From assembly GCF_022348165.1 (NCBI RefSeq), contig NZ_JAKRFI010000009.1, positions 124,001 through 188,000 on the forward strand: a stretch of 64,000 nt of DNA, written 5' to 3'. Positions 15,518-22,999 of the stretch are shown piece after piece. The notes under the pieces were generated by a model. That model was not told the origin of the DNA. It did no database searches and was given only the letters and a program-made list of their open reading frames with translations. How positions within the stretch are numbered: position 1 is the stretch's first letter; every line of letters starts with the position of its first letter. The DNA is from Halomonas sp. McH1-25. GTDB lineage: Bacteria; Pseudomonadota; Gammaproteobacteria; Pseudomonadales; Halomonadaceae. The translations under genes were made by a program, and so were the position numbers.

Positions 15518-16926
15518 TGCCTATCGGTGATGTGTGGCCTGAAATCAGCCTGACGCTCGGCGCTGTGATTATCGTGTTGTTCTCGGCTTTTACCCGACAG
15601 CAGCAGCATGTCTGGGCAGCCGTTCTGGCGTTGTTCACGATTGGGCTTTGTGTTGGATTGACCTTCGCGCAGTGGGATGGACCGCCGCGGTTGACGTTCT
15701 CTGGTGTGTGGGCTCTGGATGGTGTGGCGCTCTCCAGCAAACTGGTTGTGCTGTTTGCCGGCGCATTGGTCGTTGCCATGTCCCCTGAGTGGATGCGGAC
15801 CGACCGCCGCCATGGTGAATACTACGCGCTGGTGCTGTTCGCTCTGCTGGGCGTAATCATGATGGCATCAGCCAGTGACACGATGGAGCTGGTGCTGGGT
15901 GTGCTGCTGTCCTCGGTAGCTAGCTACCCGTTGGCCGCCTATCACCGTGGCTGGGCACCTGCGCTGGAAGCCGGCATGAAGTATTTCCTGGTTGGCGCCT
16001 TGACCAACACCTTGCTGACGATAGGTGTTGTCGTGTTGTTCGGCCTGACTGGCAATACAGGTTATCCAGACATCGCACAAAGGCTTATGGAGGGTTACGA
16101 CAGCCTGGCATTAACCATCGCCACGGCTTCAATTGTACTGGGCCTGACCTTCAAGCTGGCGGCCTTTCCTGCCCACGCCTGGATGCCAGATGTAGCCCAG
16201 GGCTCCCCGGCGCCCGTGGCTGCTTTCTTGACAGTCATTCCCAAGATCGGTGCTGCCGTCGCGTTGGCCCGTTTTGTATCAATACTCCCGCCGGATGTTG
16301 CCTGGCGAGCGATTGTAGCCATGATTTCGGTCACAACCATGACGCTGGGTAACGTGGCCGCACTGCGACAGACAGACGTGCGGCGCCTGCTGGGTTGGTC
16401 ATCGGTCTCCCAGTCCGGTTATGCCCTGATGGCGGTTGTGGTGATGGGAGCCAGCGAGCAGGCCCTGTCGGCTCTGGTATTCTTTTTGGCTAGCTACGCC
16501 ATTGCCAACCTGGCGGCCTTCGCCGTGGTCACACACCTGAGAGGGCGTACCGCACTGGACGATTATCAGGGGCTGGCCAGAAAAGTACCGATTGCTGCAA
16601 CGATACTGATTGCTTCGCTGTTATCCCTGGTGGGCATCCCGCCGCTGATTGGTTTTTTTGGCAAATTCATGTTGTTCAGTGTCACGATCGAAGGGGGGTA
16701 TACCTGGCTAGCCTTCGTGGCGGCCGCCAATACGGTTGTCTCGCTGTTCTATTACCTGCGCATCGTGGCACCGATGATGTTTAGTGGTAGCCGAACCACC
16801 GTACATGTACTGATGGGCCAGTGGGCACGAACCACCATGGTCGTGGCTGGCTTGCTGCTAATTGTCGGGGGGCTTGGCGCAGAGACGCTCATGATATTCA
16901 CCGACTCGATACGCTTTGCACTGTAG
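15517..16926 (+). CDS. nuoN: NuoN-like antiporter subunit
   Basis: 469 residues, about 14 membrane helices. Channel residues are visible: Glu in SDTMELVLGVLLSS and Lys in GLTFKLAAFPAHAWMPDVAQGSPAPVAAF, matching NuoN/ND2. The start ATG 15517 shares its first base with the TGA of the NuoM-like gene and has a TAGGAG site upstream; a longer in-frame opening at 15406 lies within the NuoM-like gene and is not used. It closes the eight-gene complex-I-like run. No genes for the NADH-oxidising module or for NuoC and NuoI are found on either side. Confidence 0.9.
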   Translation: MPIGDVWPEISLTLGAVIIVLFSAFTRQQQHVWAAVLALFTIGLCVGLTFAQWDGPPRLTFSGVWALDGVALSSKLVVLFAGALVVAMSPEWMRTDRRHGEYYALVLFALLGVIMMASASDTMELVLGVLLSSVASYPLAAYHRGWAPALEAGMKYFLVGALTNTLLTIGVVVLFGLTGNTGYPDIAQRLMEGYDSLALTIATASIVLGLTFKLAAFPAHAWMPDVAQGSPAPVAAFLTVIPKIGAAVALARFVSILPPDVAWRAIVAMISVTTMTLGNVAALRQTDVRRLLGWSSVSQSGYALMAVVVMGASEQALSALVFFLASYAIANLAAFAVVTHLRGRTALDDYQGLARKVPIAATILIASLLSLVGIPPLIGFFGKFMLFSVTIEGGYTWLAFVAAANTVVSLFYYLRIVAPMMFSGSRTTVHVLMGQWARTTMVVAGLLLIVGGLGAETLMIFTDSIRFAL

Positions 16927-16993
16927 GTATTGGCAGGTCTGGCGGCCTGTCTGAGCAAGTTCAATGGAGTGTTACTTAGGGAGGGAGTCATAT

Positions 16994-18295
16994 ATGTCAT
17001 CTGCTCAAGGTTTGGCTATCGATACGTCAGATAGTCTTCATGCCAAGGAGTGGTTGCGCGCATACCAGCGGGTTCGCGCTGCCACTGAAGTAATTTGTGC
17101 GCCTCTGCACAAGGAAGACTACATGGTGCAGAGCATGCCGGATGTCAGCCCGCCGAAATGGCACATTGCCCATGTCAGCTGGTTCTTCGAAGCCTTCATC
17201 CTGAAACCCTTTCATCCTACCTATCAGACCCTCGATCCTGCGTACGACTATCTTTTCAATTCCTACTACGTGACTCATGGCACGCCATTCCCCCGCCCCG
17301 AGCGTGGCATGATCTCACGGCCCACCGTGGATGATGTGTATCGCTATCGTGCGCATATCGACCGGGCGATGGCAGAGTTGCTTACCGATCCGCCGCCGGA
17401 ACATCTGCCCGAGATTCTTCGGCGTCTCGAACTAGGCCTGCCGCATGAGCAGCAGCACCAGGAACTGCTGCTCATGGATATCAAGCACATTCTGGCCCAG
17501 AATCCGCTGTGCCCGGCTTATCGGAATGACCTTACGCCGCCGCCCGCGTATGACGTGGGCGAGCTTGGCTGGCATGCCTACCCAGCTGGGGTTAGGCACA
17601 TAGGCCATGACGAGGCCGAGAAGGGCTTCGCCTATGACAATGAGATGGGGCGCCATCGTCAGTTTGTCGAGGCTTTCCAGATCGCTGACCGCCCGGTGAC
17701 CAACGGCGAGTTTCTCGCGTTCATGAAGGCGGGGGGATACGACAAACCTGACTACTGGCTATCGGATGGTTGGGCCACGGTCAAGGCAGAAGGCTGGAAG
17801 GCGCCACTCTACTGGGTCGAGCGGGACGAAATCTGGCATCACTATACCTTGGGCGGCCTGGTGCCGGTCGACATGAATGCGCCGGTGTGCCACGTCAGCT
17901 TCTATGAGGCTGATGCCTATGCCCAGTGGGCCGGGGCACGTTTGCCTACCGAGGCTGAGTGGGAAACGGTGGCCCGCGATGTGCCGATGAAGGGTAACTT
18001 TGTCGACCAGGACCATCTGCAGCCGGTCGCGGCTGCGCAGTCAGCGGAAGTGCCGGGGCAAATGTTCGGTGACGTCTGGGAGTGGACCGGTAGTGCCTAT
18101 CGACCCTATCCGGGGTTTCGCAAATTGCCGGGTAGCCTGGGTGAGTACAACGGTAAGTTCATGTCGGGGCAGATGGTGCTACGAGGTGGCTGCTGTGCGA
18201 CGCCAGCCGATCACATACGCGCAACTTACCGTAATTTCTTCCCGCCACATGCCCGGTGGGCGTTTTCCGGTTTTCGTCTTGCTAAGGAGAGCTGA
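16994..18295 (+). CDS. egtB: EgtB-type sulfoxide synthase (ergothioneine)
   Basis: 434 residues with a DinB-like four-helix N-terminal domain and a C-terminal formylglycine-generating-enzyme (FGE/C-lectin) domain. The mononuclear iron site is visible as HEQQHQE (His near residues 151 and 155) with an earlier HIAHVSWFFE helix. EgtB joins the sulfur of cysteine or gamma-glutamylcysteine to N-trimethylhistidine using O2. ATG 16994 is chosen for its strong GGGAGGG site; an in-frame ATG at 16964 lacks one. No egtC (amidohydrolase) is nearby, so use of cysteine or a shared glutathione-pathway thiol is possible. It lies two bases before egtD and 67 bases after the NuoN-like gene. Confidence 0.92.
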   Translation: MSSAQGLAIDTSDSLHAKEWLRAYQRVRAATEVICAPLHKEDYMVQSMPDVSPPKWHIAHVSWFFEAFILKPFHPTYQTLDPAYDYLFNSYYVTHGTPFPRPERGMISRPTVDDVYRYRAHIDRAMAELLTDPPPEHLPEILRRLELGLPHEQQHQELLLMDIKHILAQNPLCPAYRNDLTPPPAYDVGELGWHAYPAGVRHIGHDEAEKGFAYDNEMGRHRQFVEAFQIADRPVTNGEFLAFMKAGGYDKPDYWLSDGWATVKAEGWKAPLYWVERDEIWHHYTLGGLVPVDMNAPVCHVSFYEADAYAQWAGARLPTEAEWETVARDVPMKGNFVDQDHLQPVAAAQSAEVPGQMFGDVWEWTGSAYRPYPGFRKLPGSLGEYNGKFMSGQMVLRGGCCATPADHIRATYRNFFPPHARWAFSGFRLAKES

Positions 18296-18297
18296 CC

Positions 18298-19260
18298 ATG
18301 ACCCTGGCCGTAAAATTCCACGATTTGCACCCGACTCCTGCAGCAACGTCGCTTCGCGATGAAATATTGATGGGGTTCAGGGCCGATCAAAAGTTCGCCT
18401 CGCCAAAGTTCTTCTATGACCAGCGTGGTTCTGAGTTGTTCGATCAGATTTGTGAACAGCCGGAATATTACCCGACACGAACCGAGGAGCTGATTCTTGC
18501 TGCCGCTGCCGCTGATATAGCGGAAATCGCTGGGCATGAGGCAACCTTGATCGAACTAGGCAGTGGTGCCAGCCGTAAGGTGCGGCTCCTGTTGGAAGCC
18601 ATGCGACCTTCAAGCTATCTGGGCATCGACATTTCGCGCGAATTTCTTCTTGAGAGTACGCGTCGTCTGGCTGCCGATTATCCATGGCTTGAGGTTCACG
18701 CAGCCTGTGCTGACTTCTCTTGCAACATGGCTTTACCCGATGGGGTATGCTGCGAACGACCCGTCGGCTTCTTTCCTGGCTCAAGCATTGGCAACTTCGA
18801 TCCACAGAGCGCCGAAAATTTCCTGCGCGGGTTGCATTCTTTGCTGCCCACGGGCAGTGGGTTATTGGTAGGTATCGACCTGATCAAGGACAAGGCAACC
18901 CTTGAAGCTGCCTACAATGATGAGGCAGGTGTGACAGCAGCGTTTAATCTGAACCTGTTGGAACGGCTACGTCATGAGCTGAATGCCGAGATCGATCCCC
19001 GGCATTTTGCCCATCAGGCGTTCTTCAACGAAGAGCAGTCGCGTATCGAGATGCACTTGGTCAGCCAACTGCCCCAAGTCGTCGCGGTTGAAGGGGAGCG
19101 TTTCCGCTTTCTGGAAGGAGAGACGATTCATACTGAAAACTCCTACAAATACACGATCGAAGGCTTTCAGACATTAGCGGGGCGTGCTGGGTTTACGGCG
19201 CGATCATGCTGGACCGACGAAAAAGATATGTTCAGCGTACATTACCTAGAGCATGTCTAG
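18298..19260 (+). CDS. egtD: EgtD L-histidine N-alpha-methyltransferase
   Basis: 320 residues, the usual EgtD size. A SAM-binding Rossmann domain is marked by ELGSGASRKVRLLLEAM (about residues 81-97) and GSSIGNF near 162, and the DUF2260-type C-terminal part closes the histidine pocket (YKYTIEGF...W). EgtD trimethylates histidine to hercynine, the substrate of EgtB. The two genes form a minimal ergothioneine operon; ergothioneine is a thiol antioxidant and soft-metal chelator, which fits a copper-rich neighbourhood. The PELSXX start region (FFYDQRGSELFDQI) is typical of the family. Confidence 0.94.
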   Translation: MTLAVKFHDLHPTPAATSLRDEILMGFRADQKFASPKFFYDQRGSELFDQICEQPEYYPTRTEELILAAAAADIAEIAGHEATLIELGSGASRKVRLLLEAMRPSSYLGIDISREFLLESTRRLAADYPWLEVHAACADFSCNMALPDGVCCERPVGFFPGSSIGNFDPQSAENFLRGLHSLLPTGSGLLVGIDLIKDKATLEAAYNDEAGVTAAFNLNLLERLRHELNAEIDPRHFAHQAFFNEEQSRIEMHLVSQLPQVVAVEGERFRFLEGETIHTENSYKYTIEGFQTLAGRAGFTARSCWTDEKDMFSVHYLEHV

Positions 19261-19320
19261 TAGAACAATAGTGGCCTAGCTGTTTCAGTACTGGGCGCTG
19301 TCCAGGTAATTAAAGGCGAC

Positions 19321-19347
19321 GCAGGAATTGCTGGAAGCAATTCCTGC
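19321..19347. promoter_or_regulatory. Perfect 12-bp inverted repeat between egtD and ZIP gene
   Basis: GCAGGAATTGCT and its exact complement are separated by a three-base loop (GGA). No T-run follows, so it is a poor intrinsic terminator. Its place about 100 bases before the ZIP-like start would also suit an operator for a dimeric metal regulator. The function is open. Confidence 0.45.
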
Positions 19348-19448
19348 CATATTGCGATTAGTAGCGAAGTGCAACTACGAGATAATATATAGGTAATTCA
19401 TCTGCTTGGTAGTAACGGAAAATAAGCAGTCGGCTAAGGATGGCGATT

Positions 19449-20207
19449 ATGGATGGCATTTGGGTTGTACTCGGCTTGGCGCTGCTTCCTGCGTTAGGAA
19501 ACTTCAGTGGCGGACTCGCTGCGGAGGCCTCACGGACCACCAGCCGCCGACTCAATTACGCCCTTCACGGTGCCGCCGGCCTCGTCATTGCAGTGGTGGC
19601 GGTTGAAATCATGCCGCTTGCGTTGGAAAACCTTTCAGCGTGGCTGATTGCCCTCACCTTCGCCTTGGGCGGTATTGTTTACGTAGGTATCGAGAAGCTC
19701 GTAGAAGATATCCAGACTCGGCAAGGCAAGCAGGGTGAAAGCGGCCAGGCTGGTGTCTGGATGATCTATGTCGCCGTATCCATTGATTTGTTCAGCGATG
19801 GACTTCTGATCGGGGCAGGATCGGCAGTATCGCCATCGGTTGCTTTGATTTTGGCAGCGGGGCAAGTGCTGGCTGATGTTCCTGAGGGATTCGCGACGAT
19901 CGCCAACATGAAAGACAAGGGAATCCCACGCAGCAAACGCATACTGCTCTCTGCCTCCTTTGCAATTCCTGTACTTTCGGCGGCATTCTTCGCTTACTTC
20001 GTACTTAGGAACCAACCGGAGACGTTCAAGCTAGCGGCGCTGACCTTCACGGCAGGTCTTCTTACGGTCGCCGCCATCGAGGACATGATATCCGAGGCTC
20101 ACGAAAGCGGTGATGACACGCATATCTCGCCACTGTCATTCGTCGGCGGCTTCGTTCTGTTCGTTCTGGTATCGGCGGGCTTGGAAGGCATCTTAGGGCA
20201 AAACTAG
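19449..20207 (+). CDS. ZIP-family metal transporter
   Basis: About 252 residues with seven to eight membrane helices in the ZIP pattern. The conserved helix-4 and helix-5 signatures appear as SIDLFSDGLLIGAG and ADVPEGFATI; ZupT-type proteins have His in these places (HNFPEG-like), here replaced by Ser and Asp, so the substrate may differ from zinc. ATG 19449 is favoured since AAGGA lies eight bases before it, while ATG 19440 would overlap that site. The reading frame ends at 20207, immediately where IS481-like sequence begins, so the last residues could be shaped by the insertion. Function as metal uptake or release is inferred from family only. Confidence 0.78.
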   Translation: MDGIWVVLGLALLPALGNFSGGLAAEASRTTSRRLNYALHGAAGLVIAVVAVEIMPLALENLSAWLIALTFALGGIVYVGIEKLVEDIQTRQGKQGESGQAGVWMIYVAVSIDLFSDGLLIGAGSAVSPSVALILAAGQVLADVPEGFATIANMKDKGIPRSKRILLSASFAIPVLSAAFFAYFVLRNQPETFKLAALTFTAGLLTVAAIEDMISEAHESGDDTHISPLSFVGGFVLFVLVSAGLEGILGQN

Positions 20208-20309
20208 TATGCCGTACTGACGGGCCAACTCGCTGACGCTGGGTGCCGCCTGGGTCTTGGCAAGGAGCTGCCGCGCGGTGATGGCTTGTTTATGCAGTTT
20301 GATATCCAC
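20193..20309 (-). pseudogene. 5' remnant of an IS481-type transposase gene
   Basis: Starting at GTG 20309 with a GGGAG site, the frame reads VDIKLHKQAITARQLLAKT and then SVSELARQYGI before losing similarity and stopping at 20193. This matches the opening helix-turn-helix of IS481-family transposases (M-x-IKLHKxARTT... VxxLAxRYGV). Everything downstream of that domain is gone, so only about 33 codons of an element remain, abutting the ZIP gene. Confidence 0.65.
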
Positions 20310-20320
20310 GTTTGCGCTCC

Positions 20321-20382
20321 CAAATGAGCTGCTCTAGAAGCCCTCTGGCTGCCAGCAGAGGATAACTTCTATAGCTCATTTG
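20321..20382. repeat. 62-bp imperfect palindrome between IS remnants
   Basis: The outer ten bases CAAATGAGCT pair with AGCTCATTTG, and inner blocks TAGAAG/CTTCTA and CCTCTG/CAGAGG pair in order with small bulges, giving a long bulged hairpin. It lies between the IS481 remnant and the IS3 element. It could be the fused end of an inactivated element or a structured attachment-like site; I see no integron attC core motifs. Confidence 0.5.
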
Positions 20383-20394
20383 ATCATCCGGGGC

Positions 20395-20523
20395 CCCACA
20401 CTTACGAAGAGAATAGCAAAGATACGAAAGGGTAAAGCCGAGAATGCCCGACTGAAAAAGCTGTTGGCGGAAAGCGCCCTCGACAATGCCGCGCTCAAGG
20501 AGATCGTCTCGGGAAAGTGGTGA
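20395..20523 (+). pseudogene. IS3 orfA, 3' remnant
   Basis: The frame ending at TGA 20521-20523 encodes ENARLKKLLAE then LDNAALKEIVSGKW, the leucine-zipper C terminus typical of IS3 orfA proteins. The N-terminal helix-turn-helix half is absent upstream, where sequence of other origin begins. Confidence 0.7.
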
Positions 20524-20618
20524 CGCCCGCAGCGAAACGGCGTGCGGTACAACATCTGGTGACAGGCGGCTGACTCAGCCAGCGAGGCGCCTGTCGACTG
20601 CTGGGCCTGGCGAGATCA

Positions 20619-21335
20619 GTGGCTCGGTACCAGGCCATACCGCGTGACGATGCGCCTCTTCGGGCACGCCTGCAAGCTTTGGCGACCTGCTATCCCCGCT
20701 ATGGCTACTTGCTGCTACATGCACTGTTGCGTCAGGAAGGCTTGGTGATCAATCGCAAGCGTACCTACTGGCTGTATTGCGAGCATGGCCTCCAGGTCCG
20801 GACCCGATGGCGCAAGCGGCTGATCCGGCCGAGGACACCGATGCCACTGCCGGACCGCCCCAACCAGCGCTGGTCGATGGGCTTCGTGTCGGATCAGTTG
20901 GCCTCGGGGCGTCGGTTTTGCGTGTTGAACATCGTGGACGACTTCAACCGAGAGTGTGTCGGGCAATTGATAGATACGTCCATTTCCGGCCGCCGCTTGG
21001 CCCGGTTCCTGGACGAGATTGCTCAGCAGCGCTCTCTACCAGCCTCGATTGTTTGCGATAACGGGCCGGAGCTAACCAGCAAGGCAATGTTCTTCTGGGC
21101 GCGTGAGCGGAAGGTGACGCTGGCCTTCATCCAGCCGGGCAAGCCGACGCAGAATGCGTTCATCGAAAGCTTCAACGGCAAGTTCTGGGACGGCTGCCTC
21201 AACCAGCACTGGTTCCTGAGCCTGGCGGATGCACGACACGAAATCACGCAATGGAGAACCCACTACAACCATGTCAGACCGCACAGCTCACTGGGTTATT
21301 TGTCACCGGTAGCGTATGCTGAGCAGTGCGCATGA
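20619..21335 (+). CDS. IS3-family transposase orfB, probably inactive
   Basis: 238 residues from GTG 20619. The frame extends upstream with IS3-like sequence (KRRAVQHLVTGG, then LSQRGACRLLGLARS) but is cut by a TGA at 20571-20573, so the true N terminus is lost. The integrase core (rve) shows the second catalytic Asp (VCDNGPELTS) and the Glu (AFIESFNGKFWDGCL) with the usual HYNHVRPHSSLGY end. The first catalytic Asp, expected in the WSMDFVSD motif, is Gly (WSMGFVSD). With the nonsense codon this argues for a dead transposase. Confidence 0.75.
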   Translation: MARYQAIPRDDAPLRARLQALATCYPRYGYLLLHALLRQEGLVINRKRTYWLYCEHGLQVRTRWRKRLIRPRTPMPLPDRPNQRWSMGFVSDQLASGRRFCVLNIVDDFNRECVGQLIDTSISGRRLARFLDEIAQQRSLPASIVCDNGPELTSKAMFFWARERKVTLAFIQPGKPTQNAFIESFNGKFWDGCLNQHWFLSLADARHEITQWRTHYNHVRPHSSLGYLSPVAYAEQCA

Positions 21336-21380
21336 GGAGCGGTTCCTTACATTGATAGCGGACCTAAACCAGGGGGGAAG

Positions 21381-21735
21381 GCCAACAGTAGTACTAGTCT
21401 CTCTTGCCCAACTGGCGATTCATTGTAATTATCCGCCACTTGGTTGGTTTTGTAACTTCTCCAGATAAATACAATATCTCAAGAGAGTGTTTCAAGTGGC
21501 CCATTGATCTCCACTGTCTTGGAACCTGTGGCCGCCTGATAGTGCAGGCGAAAAAATTATAATCAGTTTGTATTCGCGAAGGAATGCCTGCTCTATTCTC
21601 CCTTAGCATTAAATCTACGCACTGTCACACCAGTAAGAATCAAGAAACCTAGACAGGGATACTTATACTACCAGCAGGTACTTGATCCCGGTACCTATGT
21701 AAGGGATACAGGCTCAAGGCATGTCGGTAATACTA
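21381..21735. other. Intergenic region, no gene seen
   Basis: About 350 AT-rich bases between the IS3 element and the terminator of the KGG protein gene. A 71-codon frame on the minus strand (21394-21609) has no recognisable domain or good ribosome binding site and is not called. Confidence 0.4.
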
Positions 21736-21769
21736 CTGAGCCCGGCCTATAAATAAAGGCCGGGCTCAG
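21736..21769 (-). terminator. Hairpin downstream of the KGG protein gene
   Basis: A perfect 13-base stem CTGAGCCCGGCCT/AGGCCGGGCTCAG with an eight-base AT loop. The T-run is weak in both directions, but the position fits the end of the minus-strand KGG gene. Confidence 0.6.
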
Positions 21770-21836
21770 TTCTGCAGCGACACGGGATTCCTTTCCCTTT
21801 TAGCTTATCCCTTCTTTTGGCTCGCTAAAATCAGGA

Positions 21837-22313
21837 TTAGCGGCGGCCTCCGCCATGGCTATGCTCGCCGCCTTTCTTGCCGGCTTCAGAAGCCTTCTCC
21901 CGATCTTCGGCGAAGTTGCCACCGCTATGCTTGCCACCTTTCTGGCCAGCCTCGGAGGCCTTTTCTGGATCGTTGGCGAAGTTGCCACCACTATGCTGAC
22001 CACCTTTCTGGCCAGCCTCGGAGGCCTTTTCTGGATCGTTGGCGAAGTTACCGCCACTGTTCTGGCCGCCCTTGTGGCCCGCTTCAGCAGCACGTTCAGG
22101 ATCGTTCTTGAAGTTACCACCGCTGTTTTGGCCGCCTTTATGGCCAATATCTTCGTAGAACTCCTTGCCATGCGTTTCTGAGGTGGCTTCGCCACCTTTG
22201 TGGCCGATATCTTCGTAGAATTCCCTATCATGAGATTCTGAAGTGGCTTCACCGCCTTTCTTGCCAGCTTCGTTTACGCTCATGTTTCCTTGGTTACGCT
22301 TATCGTCCGCCAT
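21837..22313 (-). CDS. KGG-repeat general stress protein
   Basis: 158 residues from ATG 22313, which has AAGGAG upstream; a longer frame to 22433 is not supported. The protein is built of repeated KGG motifs (stress-induced bacterial acidophilic/Con-10 type): GKKGGEATSES, GHKGGEATSET, GHKGGQNSGGNF and further copies with ND/ED-PEKASEAG spacers. It is hydrophilic, glycine-rich and low in aromatic residues, hence probably intrinsically disordered. Family members are induced by osmotic, desiccation or stationary-phase stress. It sits alone with its own terminator. Confidence 0.88.
   Translation of the reverse strand: MADDKRNQGNMSVNEAGKKGGEATSESHDREFYEDIGHKGGEATSETHGKEFYEDIGHKGGQNSGGNFKNDPERAAEAGHKGGQNSGGNFANDPEKASEAGQKGGQHSGGNFANDPEKASEAGQKGGKHSGGNFAEDREKASEAGKKGGEHSHGGGRR
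21850..22200 (-). repeat. About 66-bp tandem repeats encoding KGG units
   Basis: Near-identical in-frame units of about 22 codons (GQKGGQHSGGNFANDPEKASEA and variants) are repeated four to five times in the gene. Two units around 21950-22060 are almost identical at DNA level, which indicates recent duplication. Confidence 0.8.
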
Positions 22314-22999
22314 TGAAACTCTCCTTATCTCAGGGGTTTCTGAATGCATGGTAAGCAATATTCCCTTGTATTGCTTAGCGCCTGTATACCAAAGGCGTAT
22401 CGGTAAACTAGATGCAGGATAGGTGGCACGCAAGGCAAGAAACGTTTGTTTAGATATATTTGTGTATCATTGTTTTTCACACACTCTGCCTAACTGAATA
22501 AAACATGAATGGCCAGAAACGATAAATTCATAGCGGGACTGAAGAGCTAGCCTTTAAAAGCCATGAAATACCCTTCGTCTATCTTGCTCCGGCTAAGCCG
22601 GAGCTTTTTTGGGCAGGGAACTTTTTGGGGGCTAGGTGCGGCTCCTGAGGTTGGCACCATGGTTAAGTTAGTTAAATCAACCAGTTGATGAAGATTTTCT
22701 GCAAAGAGGTCGCCCTTCGAGGCGGCTTTCGTTTCTGCGTATATTGTTACGTACTTTTCTTCCTACCGAATACTTTCATCTTCATCTCTCTTGACTATGC
22801 CATGCAGGCCCAATCCGAGTCCTAAAGGCAGCATTCCAGGGCTGTTAGCGAATGGAGTGCAGCGCGACGGCTTGGCTGGTAACAGCGAGGTCCATGGGCT
22901 AATGGTAACCAGTGGCGTACGCCTTGAACCGCACCGAGCGGCAGGTTTTCGATCGATCGCTTATCGACACTGCATGAGCGAGAAATAAGAGGAAGCAAC
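22314..22999. other. Intergenic region with orphan terminator
   Basis: Nearly 690 bases with no convincing protein gene. It includes the KGG gene promoter at the left, an orphan intrinsic terminator at 22586-22610, and the upstream region of the dehalogenase gene. The 65-codon frame at 22791-22988 has no recognisable features. Confidence 0.45.
22586..22610 (+). terminator. Orphan intrinsic terminator, plus strand
   Basis: Stem GCTCCGGC/GCCGGAGC with a TAA loop, followed by six T residues: a textbook Rho-independent terminator. No plus-strand gene ends just before it; the nearest is the IS3 orfB 1.25 kb upstream. It may terminate a small RNA starting in the AT-rich stretch from about 22440. 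Confidence 0.8.

Larger units (their letters stand above)
20395..21380 (+). mobile_element. IS3-family insertion sequence, degenerate
   Basis: Contains the tail of orfA and most of orfB of an IS3-family (IS51/IS407-like) element. The left part, including the orfA start and helix-turn-helix, is missing, and there is an in-frame stop plus a changed catalytic residue in orfB. The right boundary is not certain: the sequence after orfB (GGACC then AAACCAGGGGGG, about 21360-21375) looks like an IS end, but no clear matching left inverted repeat was found. Confidence 0.7.

Noticed and set aside
12060-16926. NuoL/M/N-like genes as an Mrp antiporter or hydrogenase-4 operon
   Set aside because: Mrp lacks NuoH-, NuoA- and NuoB/D-like partners, and hydrogenase-4 would have Ni-binding CxxC motifs in its large subunit; neither fits.
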